Of a DNA stretch of 64,000 bases, positions 45,098-56,744 are shown in pieces. Position numbers and translations under genes: made by a program. Position 1 is the stretch's first letter; each line of letters starts with the position of its first letter. The stretch comes from Halichondria panicea (Eukaryota; Porifera; Demospongiae; Suberitida; Halichondriidae). The notes under the pieces were generated by a model that was not told the DNA's origin, ran no database searches, and worked only from the letters and a program-made list of their open reading frames with translations. The stretch lies in NCBI RefSeq assembly GCF_963675165.1, contig NC_087386.1, positions 4,284,169-4,348,168 on the forward strand, read 5' to 3'.

Positions 45098-45262
45098 CTG
45101 ATCTGCCGAGAGTAGGACTTCAAGAACGGTTTCTAGTGCCAGACCCTGTTCCATCTCAGCAGCCTACCGAGGGTTCACTAGTGCCAACTAGGACTTCATT
45201 ATCAGTAGCACTGGGTCCTCCTGGACCCTCACCAAGTATACCAACACTAGTAAATGAAAAAG
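45098..45262 (+). CDS. Gene B exon 4: Pro-rich linker
   Basis: 55 codons, phase 1 both ends, acceptor ATGCAG, donor GTGACT. It encodes a Pro/Ser/Thr/Leu-rich sequence (FLVPDPVPSQQPTEGS, LGPPGPSPSIPT). It completes a Ser codon with exon 3. This is probably a flexible spacer between DD1 and DD2. No domain is recognised; support comes from open frame, splice sites and phase only. Confidence 0.6.
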
Positions 45263-45871
45263 GTGACTGTAATACACAATAGTTTATATCGGCTTGAGAA
45301 TATACAGTTTCAATACTTACAATTGTACTGTATATATATTTATACATAGTTAGATGTATATACATGCAGGTCAGAATCTTCACTGCAATATTCTTACAAA
45401 ATTACATTATAATGCTACTTAAATATGGCCTTCAGTTGATTATAATTATATACTTAATTGTGTTACTCTACTACCGGAAACGTTATCAATTCGGCGAATT
45501 TATATAGGTGAGGTTTGCCAATTTATAAAGCGCAATGCCCTGGTAATGCGCACACATGCATGCACACGCATGCGTATACCATAGTTGCCCATGCACGTAC
45601 CTGATTCGCACAGTTGCAGGTGTGACACAGACAGAGGAGGGAGCTCTATGGATTCCTTTGAGTTTGAGAGCTGTGTGAGAGGCTATCACGCCTAGAGTAT
45701 AGATGGAGTAGTATAGGATAATCATTGATCTGCATGCAGAAAAGACATGCATGCATACTGAAACTCAATTGAATGCATTCGCACCTATATAATGCGCATT
45801 ATGTAACCTCAATATTGGCACTTTTTTGTGTCAAATTAGCAATAATAATTATGTTTTTTTTTTCTGTGCAG

Positions 45872-46195
45872 GTATTCTAATGCTAATGAAAAGACACAAT
45901 GTTACTGATAAGCAACTCAACACTGAATTACAGGAAGCTGATTTCTCCCACTTGGCTAAATATTTTGATAGGATTGAGCTCTATATTTACGAGATGGATT
46001 TAACTCCTTCAGAACAAGGTGATGTGCAACTGAAGGGAAATCACAACATTCAAGATGCAATGATTATGTGCTTGTCTTACTGGCGAAGACACAATCCTTC
46101 GAAAGCGACATACAAATCTCTGTTGAACATCTTAGTGAGTCTTGACCAAGGATTGATAGCTGATTACGTGTGTCAGTACTTGGCGCAGAAAAATG
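45872..46195 (+). CDS. Gene B exon 5: death domain 2
   Basis: 108 codons, phase 1 both ends, strong acceptor TTTTTTTTTCTGTGCAG and donor GTGAGT. It encodes a DD-superfamily bundle: MKRHNVTDKQLNTELQ, HLAKYFDRIELYI, MIMCLSYWRRHNPSKATYKSL and IADYVCQYL. It is a tandem paralogue of the next exon (47939-48271), with about half its residues identical, so the two arose by exon duplication. Confidence 0.8.
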
Positions 46196-47938
46196 GTGAG
46201 TATTATTTATAGCAAATGTTCACTTGAGCCTCGTTCACACGCACATGCAGATTAATGTTAATAGTGCTTGTTAATACTTTCCTCGCTTTAGCCGACTATA
46301 GGGGGCATGGCTATCGAAAAATCGCTGTATAGACACTGTGTTTGAGCATAGATTAAAGAGGAGAGTCCAAGCAGTGAGCCCCGCCCTTATTTCCTGCCCT
46401 CTTGGTGTTTAGCGAGCCCCAACCATCTGTCCTGCATTTGCCAACATGACGTGTCTATATTATAGGGTCTATTACTGAGATCATAGCTAGGTAGGAAGCT
46501 ACCTTTCAGAGGTAAAGCTAAAAAGAAAGAGCCGCACTTTAGCATGGACCAAGTTCCTGTACCTGGTGCATGTATATATATATATATATATATAGCTATA
46601 TCGAGTAGCATTTGTTGTCTTGATTGATATAATAATTACCCGAGGCGGGTTAGGGTTAGGCCTAACATATTTTCCAATGTACACATATTCTAGCAGCCAT
46701 TTTGGAATGATGATATCATATGATGTAACAGGTGGTGGTCCAATGGAAGCGCCAATAGTTGAACTTTCAGTACCTGCACTCAAATTGATACAATCACATT
46801 TAGTTTAGAAGATATTCACAAAAACGTAAAAAATCAAAAGTTCTACTCTCTTTGGTTGTTGCACTGTATGTTTTCTTGGATTTTAATTCGTGGATTTGCA
46901 AAATATGCTTCGTTCTCGAGTTATGCCTAGTTTTGCTTACTTGTAATGTTATTGCAGCTTTTTCAGAGAGTGCATGCGTAGAAAAACTTGTCCATGGAGT
47001 GTTGCTACTCTACTTAGTAATTAGCTCTGCACTAGAACGCTAGCTATTGGTAGCTGCAAGAGTGAGAAGAGAGCTGCAAGGCAGGCTCTACTGTACTGGT
47101 GCAGGAGCCATTACTATGATTTTATCTTGTAAACTGTGTATTTTTGTCATCCTTTTTAGCATCAATCATGGTCGATAATTTCCCATTCTTTGAGTTTCCC
47201 TGTGATTATATTATATGCAGCAAAATTACCGTACGAACATTATGATATCTATGTGTATTAGCAATAATTATAGCTAGTATATTATGTTATCTAGCTTTTT
47301 GACACATCCACCAAAGCATCAGCACCCACGTCACTGTACTTTCATTATACAAGAGTAGCTGAATAGCAATAGAAGCTATCGGCTAATCCACCGAGGCATC
47401 TGCACCCGCTGTACTTTCATTATAGAAGAGGAGCTTAATAAAAACAGAAGCTATCGGCTAATTGGGTATTGATATCCAAGTAGAAGCGTAGATCTACAAT
47501 GTATAATTTTTTGCACTTCCTGTCAATGAAAGGGGTGGGTCTGCAATGAAGTCAGAGGCTGCCGGTAGTGTACATGCATGCAACTTTGCAGCTCTTTTAT
47601 AACTCTTGTATAGCTAACAAACAGCTATATTATATATATAGCGCTTTAGTGCAAGGCTAACTTGTAAGTTGAATAAACATTTTGTGCAAACAGATGTGAA
47701 GATTCTAAAGAAACGCAACAGCCTTCACTGTAAGTCAAACTAGCCGTAACTTGAGCTAAATCCACGTATCAAAATCCAAGAGAACATGACTAGAAGCTGT
47801 TAGTTTTCGTCTCATTGCAATCGTTGAGCAGTTACAGCTGGAATACATACACATGCACACACACACAGCTTTACCGTATCTCTCGTGCGGCTATACCTCG
47901 AGGCATGTTTATATTAATGCTTATAATTTCTGTTGCAG
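46196..47938. repeat. Gene B intron with dispersed repeats
   Basis: Contains a TG-family repeat remnant (46855-47170), three degenerate CCACCGAGGCATC tandem units (47300-47460) and the long element ending CTCGTGCGGCTATACCTCGAGGCAT (47520-47910). From about 47270 on it matches 900-1600, upstream of the broken gene A exon: the left part of the segmental duplication. A TA run lies at 46571-46594. Confidence 0.65.
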
Positions 47939-48271
47939 TACCTGGGCCATTAACTATTCAGCAGCTAAGAGAAAAATACAATGTCACTATTGAGCAACTT
48001 AACAGTGAAATAGAGGAAAAGGACATTCCCTACTTGGCTGAGAATTTTGACAGGATTGAGTATTACTTCCATTTGATGAACTTGACTGAGAGTGAAAAAA
48101 CAGATTTACAAAATGAAAATTGCAATCAAATTGCAATGATTAATTGCTTATCTTTTTGGCGAGGGCACAATCCTTCTGAAGCAACATACATGTCTCTACT
48201 GAATATCTTACTGCGTCTTGGCGAAGGAGAGATAGCTTATAATGTCTGTCAGTATTTGGCTGAACATATTG
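47939..48271 (+). CDS. Gene B exon 6: death domain 3
   Basis: 111 codons, phase 1 both ends, acceptor CTGTTGCAG, donor GTGAGT. It encodes TIQQLREKYNVTIEQLNSEI, YLAENFDRIEYYFHLMNLTE, CLSFWRGHNPSEATYMSL and IAYNVCQYLAE. It is the intact counterpart of the broken exon at 1609-1817 in gene A. It probably mediates DD-DD contact; the partner is unknown. Confidence 0.8.
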
Positions 48272-48758
48272 GTGAGTACGTTTTTTTATACTGGCAATTG
48301 CATGCCTATAATTATTGCCTATAATTATATTATTATAGCATGCGTACAATGTACCTGTTAGTAAGCGCATGCGCCTATAGGGAAAAGAGCAGGCCTATGC
48401 GCCTATTATCCGGATGTGCTTATAGAAAGTAACCACGCCCACGACGTTTCAATGAAGCATTAGCTAGCTCGATCGTTTGTCTGCAAGAGGTCTATAGTCA
48501 TATCTGTGACAGCAGTAACACAACTACCGGTAGTGAAAGAGACTTAACAATAAAGAGTGTGGAGACCAGTTGTTGGGCATAAAACTGTGCAGAAAACCAT
48601 GCGCCTTCTCTCCAGGCTTCTTGGTCTGCTAACAGGTATGCGCCTATTCGATAATGTGCGCTTATTAACCAAGTACCCTTATTAACCGGTAGTTATAGAG
48701 TGGGCAATAATATAATAATTAAACAACGCACGTATATCCATCTACTCACGATATGCAG

Positions 48759-50417
48759 GCCCTAAACAAGAAAGTGAATCTCTTACAAAAGCTCTGAATC
48801 CAAACTTGAGCCACTCATCTGCTTCACCAATTTTAAATGTTAAGGCAAGCTATATACGCTTTGCTTGTAATTGTAGTCGCTGCTCCATTTTTGATTATGT
48901 ATTAGGAAAAAAATGTCCTGATCAAAATGAATTTCCTTTCTTCAAAATTGGTTTTAGTGAAGAATCAGTGTCTGATGATGAATTGTCTGATGATGTGATC
49001 TACGATATAAGGAAGTTCAAGAAATCTCTGCTAGACCAATCAAGAAACATGCATGTTAAATTTTCTGATTTAATGTTTGACACGTTTACGACTTTAGCAG
49101 ATCCGACTCTGCACTATGATGATATTACAAATGTGAAGCATTATCTAGAGCTACTCTTTTGCCCTGATGAGCATTTTCCACAAGTTTCTCGGGAAGCAGT
49201 ATCTGGTGATTTAAGCTCTGTGCAAGATTTTCCTAGCCTTAGTATATTTTTAAACAACAGATATTGTACTTGGTATAACTATAAGCTGCTACTACTCTTA
49301 AGAAAAAAGTTTCTTTATTCTTCAACGGATTCTTCTACAGAAGATTTTGAAATGAATAAATATGAGAGTGCATTCAAAGACTTTGTATATCGTGCATGTT
49401 TTCTCTATTTAAACAATGTAGGCGATACCCCGGAATATCAAACTGTCGTCATTTGCAAGGTTGATATCGATTTTAATAAAATTTCACAACTGCAAATCGA
49501 AGATTTATGGAATGTTTTTACTGATATTATTGGTTTGTCTAAGTATCATCTCATGTTCAATGAAGCCAGAAAAGGTTGCACTGAAATCGTATTTCGAGCA
49601 CCCCATTACATCACAGAGTTAAAGATCTTGTCAGCATTTCAGTTGCGTAGCTTAAGAAAGCACGATATTATTGCTGTCAGAATTGGTGATCGGCATCTCT
49701 TTAGACATGATCATGACTTACTCATCACTTGTGAAAAGAAGTTGGAACTTTTACACGTAATTGATGTTGGCGTAAGTCCGTGCACTCTATGGAGGGGGTT
49801 GCATAGTGGTCAACCATGCACTGTTTTAAAATGTGAGGCAGAAGAAACCAAATCAAGCTTCACTGAGTACGCTCACTACATTCTGGAAAACAAACACGAG
49901 CATGTAGTGAAAGGCGGTTGCATCCATACGGATGACGAGCTTTCACATAATCCAATAATTGTACTCAAAGAAGTTCAATTGCAGACAATCAATGATTATC
50001 TTTCTTCATCTCGTAGTGCCTTGTCTGAAATGGAACAGCTTTCATTTTTATTAGACATTGCTAAGGGCTTTGCTAGTCTACAGAATGATACTTCTGCCTA
50101 TTTCAGAGGAACTGAAAACTCAGTTTTTGTACACGTTGAAGAAAGTATTGTCAACTTAACTGCACAGTTTTTTCCTCTGTATAAGCAATCATACTTTCCA
50201 CGTGCTCAGGAGTACGCAGCCGCAGTATCTTCAGCAGATTTGACATGGCTTAAAACAACAACTATTTTGTTGCATCATGACAGTAATGATGAAAAATCCG
50301 AGCTACCCGGGAGTCACGTGCTATACAACATTTTTAAGCACAAATGGTTGTCTGACGATGAGCGTTTACGTCCTCATAATGTATCGGAAGTTACTAAAGA
50401 AATTGAATACATTCTAG
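48759..50417 (+). CDS. Gene B exon 7: N-terminal module and kinase-like region
   Basis: 553 codons, phase 1 both ends, acceptor ATGCAG, donor GTAAGT. Same layout as the gene A exon 3087-4706: Cys-rich start (FACNCSRC...GKKC), WYNY motif, EIVFRAPHYI block and the C-terminal kinase-like region ending KWLSDDERLRPHNVSEVTKE. The first third differs strongly from gene A and has a longer acidic stretch (SVSDDELSDD), while the last 200 codons are nearly identical. HRD and DFG are absent, so a pseudokinase is the most I would claim. An ATG at 48806 exists, but phase and gene context argue for an internal exon. Confidence 0.75.
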
Positions 50418-50464
50418 GTAAGTCAAGATAATTATTGTTCACATGTGCTAATGTTTCACCGTAG

Positions 50465-52356
50465 AATTGGAGAAGACGAGGCTAGATATGATTGATGTGG
50501 TAAGCAACTCGAAGTTTCAGGAAGTATCACATTTGAATATGATCCTTATCGGGCACACTGGAGTCGGAAAGACCTCAATTCGAAAGCATCTACAAAACCT
50601 TTTATTTGCCAAGAATGAAACCAGTACTATCCTATTTGAACATGAGCTTCTATTTGTACAAACAGTTGAATTGTTACCTGATTCCAACATCCCAGTTTTC
50701 CAACGTAATGATGCTGTATACAGTAGTGAGCAGGATAAGGTATTTCTTACTTTGTGGGACACAGGGGGCCAGCCAATGTTTCAGGATCTTCTCCCTTGCT
50801 TCGCCAAATTCAGATCCATTTATGGCATTGTGTTTCGTATCAGTGATTTTTCGGATGATTCTAACGCTGTTACAAGACCCACCTGTCCACTTGAGAGCGA
50901 AAGTGAATCTCCGTATACTTGCAAAGAGTACATTAAACGATGCCTTGCTTTTTTGGAGTTCTTTGCATTTGATATGAATCAAAGGTTTATTCAACTACCT
51001 GATGAAGTAAAAAATGCATTGTTTCAAAATGCTGCTGATGATATAAACCTCTTTCCTAAAGTCGCTTTAATTGGAACTTTTAAGGACGAGATGATGATTC
51101 AAGACAATGAAATAAAAGGAAAGTATAATGATTTCAAGAAAAATTTGCTTCAAACTGAAAGGTCCCTTCGCCCAAGCTATGATGACACTGTATTTGAAGT
51201 AGACAACACCAAATCAGGAGATTTCTGTGAAGACCCTGGAATTAAAGATTTACGTGAGAAAATAATAACGGAAACACAGCTCACAAAGACAAAGATACCT
51301 TTGAAATGGATTGCATACAAACTTGACTTGGAAAATGAATCACGATTACAACAGCCCTGCACAGGCATTATAACCCTTAGTAAAGCTAACGAAATAGCAA
51401 AGAAGCATCAAATCAGCTCAAGTGCAGCTCTAAGTTATTTCCATGAACTAGGAATATTTCTGTGGTACCGTGAGACAGAATCTCTTAACAGTTATGTGAT
51501 AGTGGAATCAAGACATCTGCTATCTATTCTAGGCACTCTTCTTAACCCCAAAACATTCATTATTTTCCCTGGTGAATGGAAAAACCTTCAGGAACATGGC
51601 TTACTGAGTAATGATGTCGGTCTTACACTTCTTGATGAGACTATGAGCAGGACAGGGGTTGATCGTGAATGGATTTTTAGCTTCTTTAGAGAGCACCACC
51701 TAATAATGAACTTGTCAGCTGAAGGCTACTTCATTCCCTCTTTGCTTCAAGTACTCCCAATTTGTTCAAATCCTTTCCACATCTGTGATCCGATTTGTTC
51801 AAATCGTTTCCACAAATGTGATGCAAACTGTTCTATGTGCACCCTCCTCCCACAAGCCAAGGATATGGAAGTAGCCCCATTATTTTTAGTGCCTAAGTGT
51901 AAGTGCATACCACCTGGCTTTTTCCCTCGACACTAATGACAATGCTTGCTGGAATTCAAGGCGGCGAGATAATTTGGAAGATATCAGTAAGCACGATGAG
52001 CTGCAAAAATGTGGTTTCATTTATTGTAGGTGGTAACGCTTTCCTTGTTTTCACTGAATTCATTGATTGTATTCGAATCTACTGTACTTCTGTTCCTAGT
52101 GCAAGTATTTCACAATCACTGTGTAGAGGCATCTTGCGTCAAATAAGAGCCCAAATTGAGCGGTTCTTTTTGGAGAGTAGTAGCCTTCCAATCATAATTA
52201 CATTCGCTTGTCCTTGCTCCAAGTCCCTTCATTTTTTACCTTCTGTGCCGGCTAACTCGCATGATAAAGTGATTTGTACTGAGTACCCAGGATATGTTTT
52301 TGAACCTTGTGAAAGTCATCTGAAGTGGCTACAAAAGAAAATTGCTTCAGACAGAG
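50465..52356 (+). CDS. Gene B exon 8: Roc GTPase - COR, with a 2-bp frameshift
   Basis: Acceptor ACCGTAG after a 47-bp intron, donor GTAAGT at 52357. Nearly identical to gene A: P-loop GHTGVGKTS, DTGGQ, ALIGTFKD and COR block. At 51929-51933 the sequence reads CGACACTAATG where gene A has CGACTAATG; the extra two bases shift the frame and produce a stop at once. Downstream the frame reopens in register with gene A. A second difference is an extra Cys-rich unit near 51770-51830 (NRFHKCDANCS), a tandem duplication. If the insertion is real, this allele makes only a truncated GTPase. If it is an assembly slip, gene B is whole. Confidence 0.8.
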
Positions 52357-52415
52357 GTAAGTTTAAAATTTATACATGCAACAGAAATATAGAAATGTAC
52401 ATACCTCATGCGCAG

Positions 52416-54254
52416 ATGCTGAAGAACAGCTCAAAATTGCCCTGAAAGAAGGAGGAGTGGACGTACTTGTATCAACAGTGCTTTTTGTGGGATCTAACTT
52501 TTCTGATCAGATTGTAATGGAATCTGGTTCGACATGTATTTCCAGGTTTTTCATTCTGGAAGACAACAACTTAAAATTGTTACAATCTGAAACTGTAGAA
52601 GCATTTTTAGCGAATAACGCAGCCGAGTTAAAGCAAAAGTTTCCGTTATCAGCTAGTGATCAAGATCAAGATAGTTTACCTGATCCACCCAAGACAGAAG
52701 CCTCTGCAAATGATTTGTCAGAATCGAAGGATAACTTGCCCAAGGCTGAAACGTCAGCAAATGATTTATCAGAATCGAAAGATTTCTTGCCACACGAACA
52801 ACACAGTCCACTTATAGCTTATGCTGTCAATGAACCACAGCAAAATGCTGGAAATGATGAACGGCGTATTACGAAACATATGCCACTCGACCCAAGTGAG
52901 GAACATAGCTCACCTGTTATTGATTCGATGCATATCCCGACTGATCAGCTAACAGACAATAAAAGCCGCATAGTCACATTAATGCAAGGTGCTAGTGATG
53001 AGCTACAAAGTCTCCATTTAATTCATGCAGTGGAGTGTAAGCATTCTCTTATCTTAAGCATTTTACCGTTGCTTACTCCGCAACTATCATCTTTCGGTAT
53101 TCTTGATGTTCAGTTCAGAGCGGAGATGCTTGAACATTTCCCAGATATTTCTGAAAAATGGATAGTAATGGCTCCATTATTGATGAGTAAAATTTCACAA
53201 AATAAAATTGATCTTGTAGAAAACAGGCATACATTTGCTTCGGATTTCTCTGGTGAAGTTAATCAAGAAGAAGTTTTTAAAGTTTTGGGGACTTTGCGGA
53301 GCATAAACAAAGAACAGATTCCTTATTCTTGGTTTTATCTCTGGAATTCTGTTAAAAACACACTTCAACTAAACAATTCAAAAGTGATTACTCTTGATAA
53401 GGTTATTCACATTTCAGATACTTGTGGTATCCAGCCTGGTCAGCAGCTAAAGGACGCTCTTGCATATCTACATAAATCTAATCTACTAATCTACTTTAGT
53501 GATATTCTTCCCAACTTTATTTTTGAAGACGTCTCCTTGCTAATGTCTTTATTGATCTCTTTAATCGGAAACATTAGAAGTACTGGACTGCTTACATACG
53601 CTAACTTTTATGATGTTCAAGGTGTTTATGACAGTGCTTTTACACATGATAATGCTATAAAGCTACTCAAAGGGTTATGCTTACTCTCTCAAATTAGCTC
53701 GCATCAGTTCTTAATGCCGTGTGTTCTCATAACACTTTTAAGCCCTCAAGATTTGAGTAACTATTGCAAAGAACCCAGGGACTCTTGTCTTGTAGTTCAA
53801 CACCCAATGGCTACCAACGTTTTTGGATTCTTAATCTGCTTCGTAACGTCTCAAGAAAACAGTGACTTCTGGCCATGGAGAATACGCACAGATCTCAATA
53901 AGGGAGATCCGGTTTGTGTATATAAAAATTGTGCACAATTTTCTCTGCCTGGGTATGATTGTACAATAACACTATTTGCATATAGCTCTAGTATTAAGAT
54001 ATATACCGAGTACAAGGATTATCAACCACCTTTATCTCTGATCAAGACGACTGTGATTCTTGGGATTGAAAAAGCATGCGAAAGTTATCATTACGCAATG
54101 AAACCGTTGACTTGTGATATTGGCTTTACTTGCACTTGTGGCTCCACAGACATAGAACATAACATGATTTGGTGTGAACAAAGTTGGATATGTTCTTTCA
54201 ACCCAGAGCAATCTTTTAAGCTTTCACAATCACAACAACGCTGGTTTGATGAAG
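52416..54254 (+). CDS. Gene B exon 9: linker and second COR-like region
   Basis: Follows a 59-bp intron (GTAAGT...GCGCAG); donor at 54255, phase 1. Encodes about 610 residues: a Cys-poor start, two 17-residue repeats (52688-52789), a His/Asp/Glu-rich linker, then the COR-like block (YSWFYLWNSVKN... DALAYLHKSNLLIYF), and a C-terminal Cys-rich part (CDIGFTCTCGSTDIEHN). The frame is intact. Differences from gene A are more frequent here than in exon 8. Confidence 0.8.
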
Positions 54255-54362
54255 GTATAATTATATATATACCTATGTATAAGTAAAATTATTACACCAT
54301 GCAAGTGGCAGTTGTATAGCCTATATAGAGATACGCACATACCAAATTTGTTTACTTTTTAG

Positions 54363-54644
54363 GTATCTCTTCAGATGATGATTCCATAACAGTAAACAGC
54401 CTTTTTAGAAAGTTCTTAGCTCGATATGAAGTATGGTATAAAGTGGGAATGGAACTTGGTCTTGACACTCCAACACTATCACAAATATCATTGAGGTACC
54501 AGAAGAACCCGAGTCTTGCCTTAATGGAAGCTGTCAGACAGTGGTTCAAGAAAACTGATAATCCATCTCTTGACCTAGCCTCCTTCACTGCACTCTATGA
54601 GGAAGTGCGGCCTGGGATCGAGGCTACTCTTGACCGTGAACAAG
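54363..54644 (+). CDS. Gene B exon 10: death domain 4
   Basis: 94 codons, phase 1 both ends, acceptor TACTTTTTAG, donor GTAATT. Core VWYKVGMELGLDTPTLSQI and LMEAVRQWFKK as in gene A exon 9983-10219. Unlike that copy it has a longer tail (FTALYEEVRPGIEATLDREQ). The codons for VRPGIEA are the 20-bp GCGGCCTGGGATCGAGGCTA, the same word as a repeat end found elsewhere in the window. If not spliced, translation would stop 2 codons after the donor. Spliced, it meets the helicase exon at 56745 in phase. Confidence 0.75.
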
Positions 54645-54905
54645 GTAATTGATAAATAAGCTTTGAATTTGCAAAATTAAAGGTATATTATTATCAGTAG
54701 TGATATAATAATGAAAGCACCGCGGATGCTGCTGCCTCGGTGGAAGTGTCAAATCTACATAATATAAAGCTACTAACTATAGCTATTACAGAGTTTTCAG
54801 GTTGCTTGATTGCTATAAGGTCACCTAAGGTGGATGCACATGCTCATTAATTTGCTCAGTCAGCACAGTAGCGGTGCAAGTCTTGACAATACATGTAGTC
54901 TCAGT

Positions 54906-55038
54906 CAGAAGAGGTCAGACATGCGTGCACGAATCACTACAAGTTCAGTGCATTGATGTCATTGCGGTCACATGATAATGTCCAGGCCAAATGCACTAAA
55001 CTTGTAGTGATTCGTTCATGCATGTCGGACCTCCTTTG
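54906..55038. mobile_element. Short hAT-like inverted-repeat element
   Basis: Ends CAGAAGAGGTCAGACATG and CATGTCGGACCTCCTTTG around inverted ATCACTACAAGTTCAGTGCA and TGCACTAAACTTGTAGTGAT. It is related to 261-681 by its terminal bases. The flanks AGTCTCAGT and AGTCTCGTT look like a worn 8-9 bp duplication. Confidence 0.7.
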
Positions 55039-55138
55039 AGTCTCGTTCTATTCTACAAAGCAAAGATGGAGAAAAAAAAGGGGATCAACCTGCTGAAGTC
55101 AATTTTAAGTAATTTCTCGGTGTTCCAAAGAATCTTGA

Positions 55139-56172
55139 CTAGCCTTCTGCCATTCTAACATTTTCTTTGTCAAATTTGAGCTCCAACATAGAGGTTATGA
55201 AGGGGCCATTGGGTTCTTGTCCCATGGACTTGAGAGCACGCAGATGTTGTTTCACAATGTCTCTCAATTCCCGTCCTGATCCATCTTTGAGATTGGGTAT
55301 TTCACAGATTTTCTTCGCATGAGTCTGGTGAATGAGGCGAGGACGATTGTAATTCAGAGATGCGACAGCTTCCTTATACTGATCCCCTGTGTGGGATAAT
55401 CTTTCAATGATGGATCCATCCTTGATAGAAAGACGAAGGTATACCAATTTCTCAGTGTCAGATATGTCAATGTAGAATTAATTGCTCCCAGAAAAACTCC
55501 AGTGCAAAATGTCACCGTCAAATGTAGGGACTTTGAGGTAACGCCTCGGGGTTCTGGTGTAGAGGAATCTGGAACAAGTGTTGGATTGTAAAGCAGGCTA
55601 GTGACTTCTACTGACATGTCAAAAATCTTGAGTTTCAATAGCCGAGTAGAGAGTCAAACAGTTCGGGTGTAATGGCTGCTATTTCACTTCTTAGATCGGA
55701 CCGCTTCCTCTTGAATTCCGAGAGTTGCTGCTAATATAAGTGTATACTAAGTGTACGTCACGATGCTCAGGAGTTAATCTGGTTACATCGGAATTCACTG
55801 CAATTAGCCGTGCCTGCAAGTGGGCTAGCCGGCGTTTGATAACAGTTCGATGGAATCGGTCCACTAGAAACATGTGTAGCCAATGAGGAGCCGCACAACA
55901 CTTGCAATCTGGGATAGAGTTTGGTTATATATATCGTCATTATGTTGGTCTGGGACGTCTAGTTCGGCACCAACTAGCTCTTCGTCGTCCGAAGCATCAA
56001 TCACACTGAAATGGTGTGTCTTGAAGTCAGTCTCTCTAATTTCTTGTTGCGCACGGGCAGCAATGGAGAGGTTGTACTCAGTTGCTTCAAGTTCAGTTAC
56101 TTCGGTCGCTAGTCTTGTTATGGAGGCCTTGACAACGCCTCTTCTGCGCTTCAAAGCTGTCAAATCAGCCAT
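55139..56172 (-). mobile_element. Decayed BEL/Pao-type retrotransposon gag remnant
   Basis: Minus-strand frames at 56172-55864, 55873-55691, 55638-55354 and 55447-55139 form one gag-like reading with frame breaks. A Lys/Arg-rich coiled-coil start (LTALKRRRGVVKASITRLATEV) and the DUF1759-type stretch (SIIERLSHTGDQYKEAV, then LRALKSMGQEP) are typical for BEL/Pao gag in animals. No protease, reverse transcriptase or long terminal repeat is seen. It sits antisense inside the gene B intron between the last death domain and the helicase. It is non-functional. Confidence 0.7.
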
Positions 56173-56229
56173 TTCAATTGTTATACAAGTTCAATTTCAA
56201 TTCAAATTTGCACCCTTGTGTAGTTCAAA

Positions 56230-56744
56230 TTAGTTAATTTGAACAGGTGTGCACCTTTGTGCCAAACAGCGAATGGACGTGCACCTTTGTGCAGAGTAGA
56301 GAACAGCTAGTACTGTAGCTTCAGCGTCCACGGAGGCATCAGCACTGTCTGAAGCACATCTAATATGTAGACTAAGAGATGATAGATCCACATGCACTAT
56401 AGGACTAACTTCATATAACCATACGGAGGGTGAATTAAACAAACTTCTCCAGATTAGGACTCATGAAGATATGTCAGCAAGTATAATACGTATAATTATA
56501 CTGATATGTTTATATCAGTGCCTCCAAACGCAATATAGTTGGGGTTTAGAATGGGTAATGTAGACTCACAATACTGAACTCACTTACATGCAAGGTTTAT
56601 ATCTTACCGTTAGTACAATCGATATAACCATCCATTGGATCATCATTTAATCCACTCTTGAGGGTATGACAAATGTGTGACCCACTGCTTATGAGTTTAG
56701 TTGACCCACTATAGTTTGTTAAAATGTCCCACTTGTTTTTACAG
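56230..56744. other. 3' part of the DD-helicase intron, no exon seen
   Basis: The intron 54645-56744 ends CTTGTTTTTACAG. Apart from the gag remnant and the small element I see no exon. The words GTGCACCTTTGTGC recur at 56247-56260 and 56280-56293. Confidence 0.5.

Noticed and set aside
55883-56233. Plus-strand frame of 116 codons between death domain 4 and the helicase
   Set aside because: Antisense shadow of the gag remnant on the minus strand.
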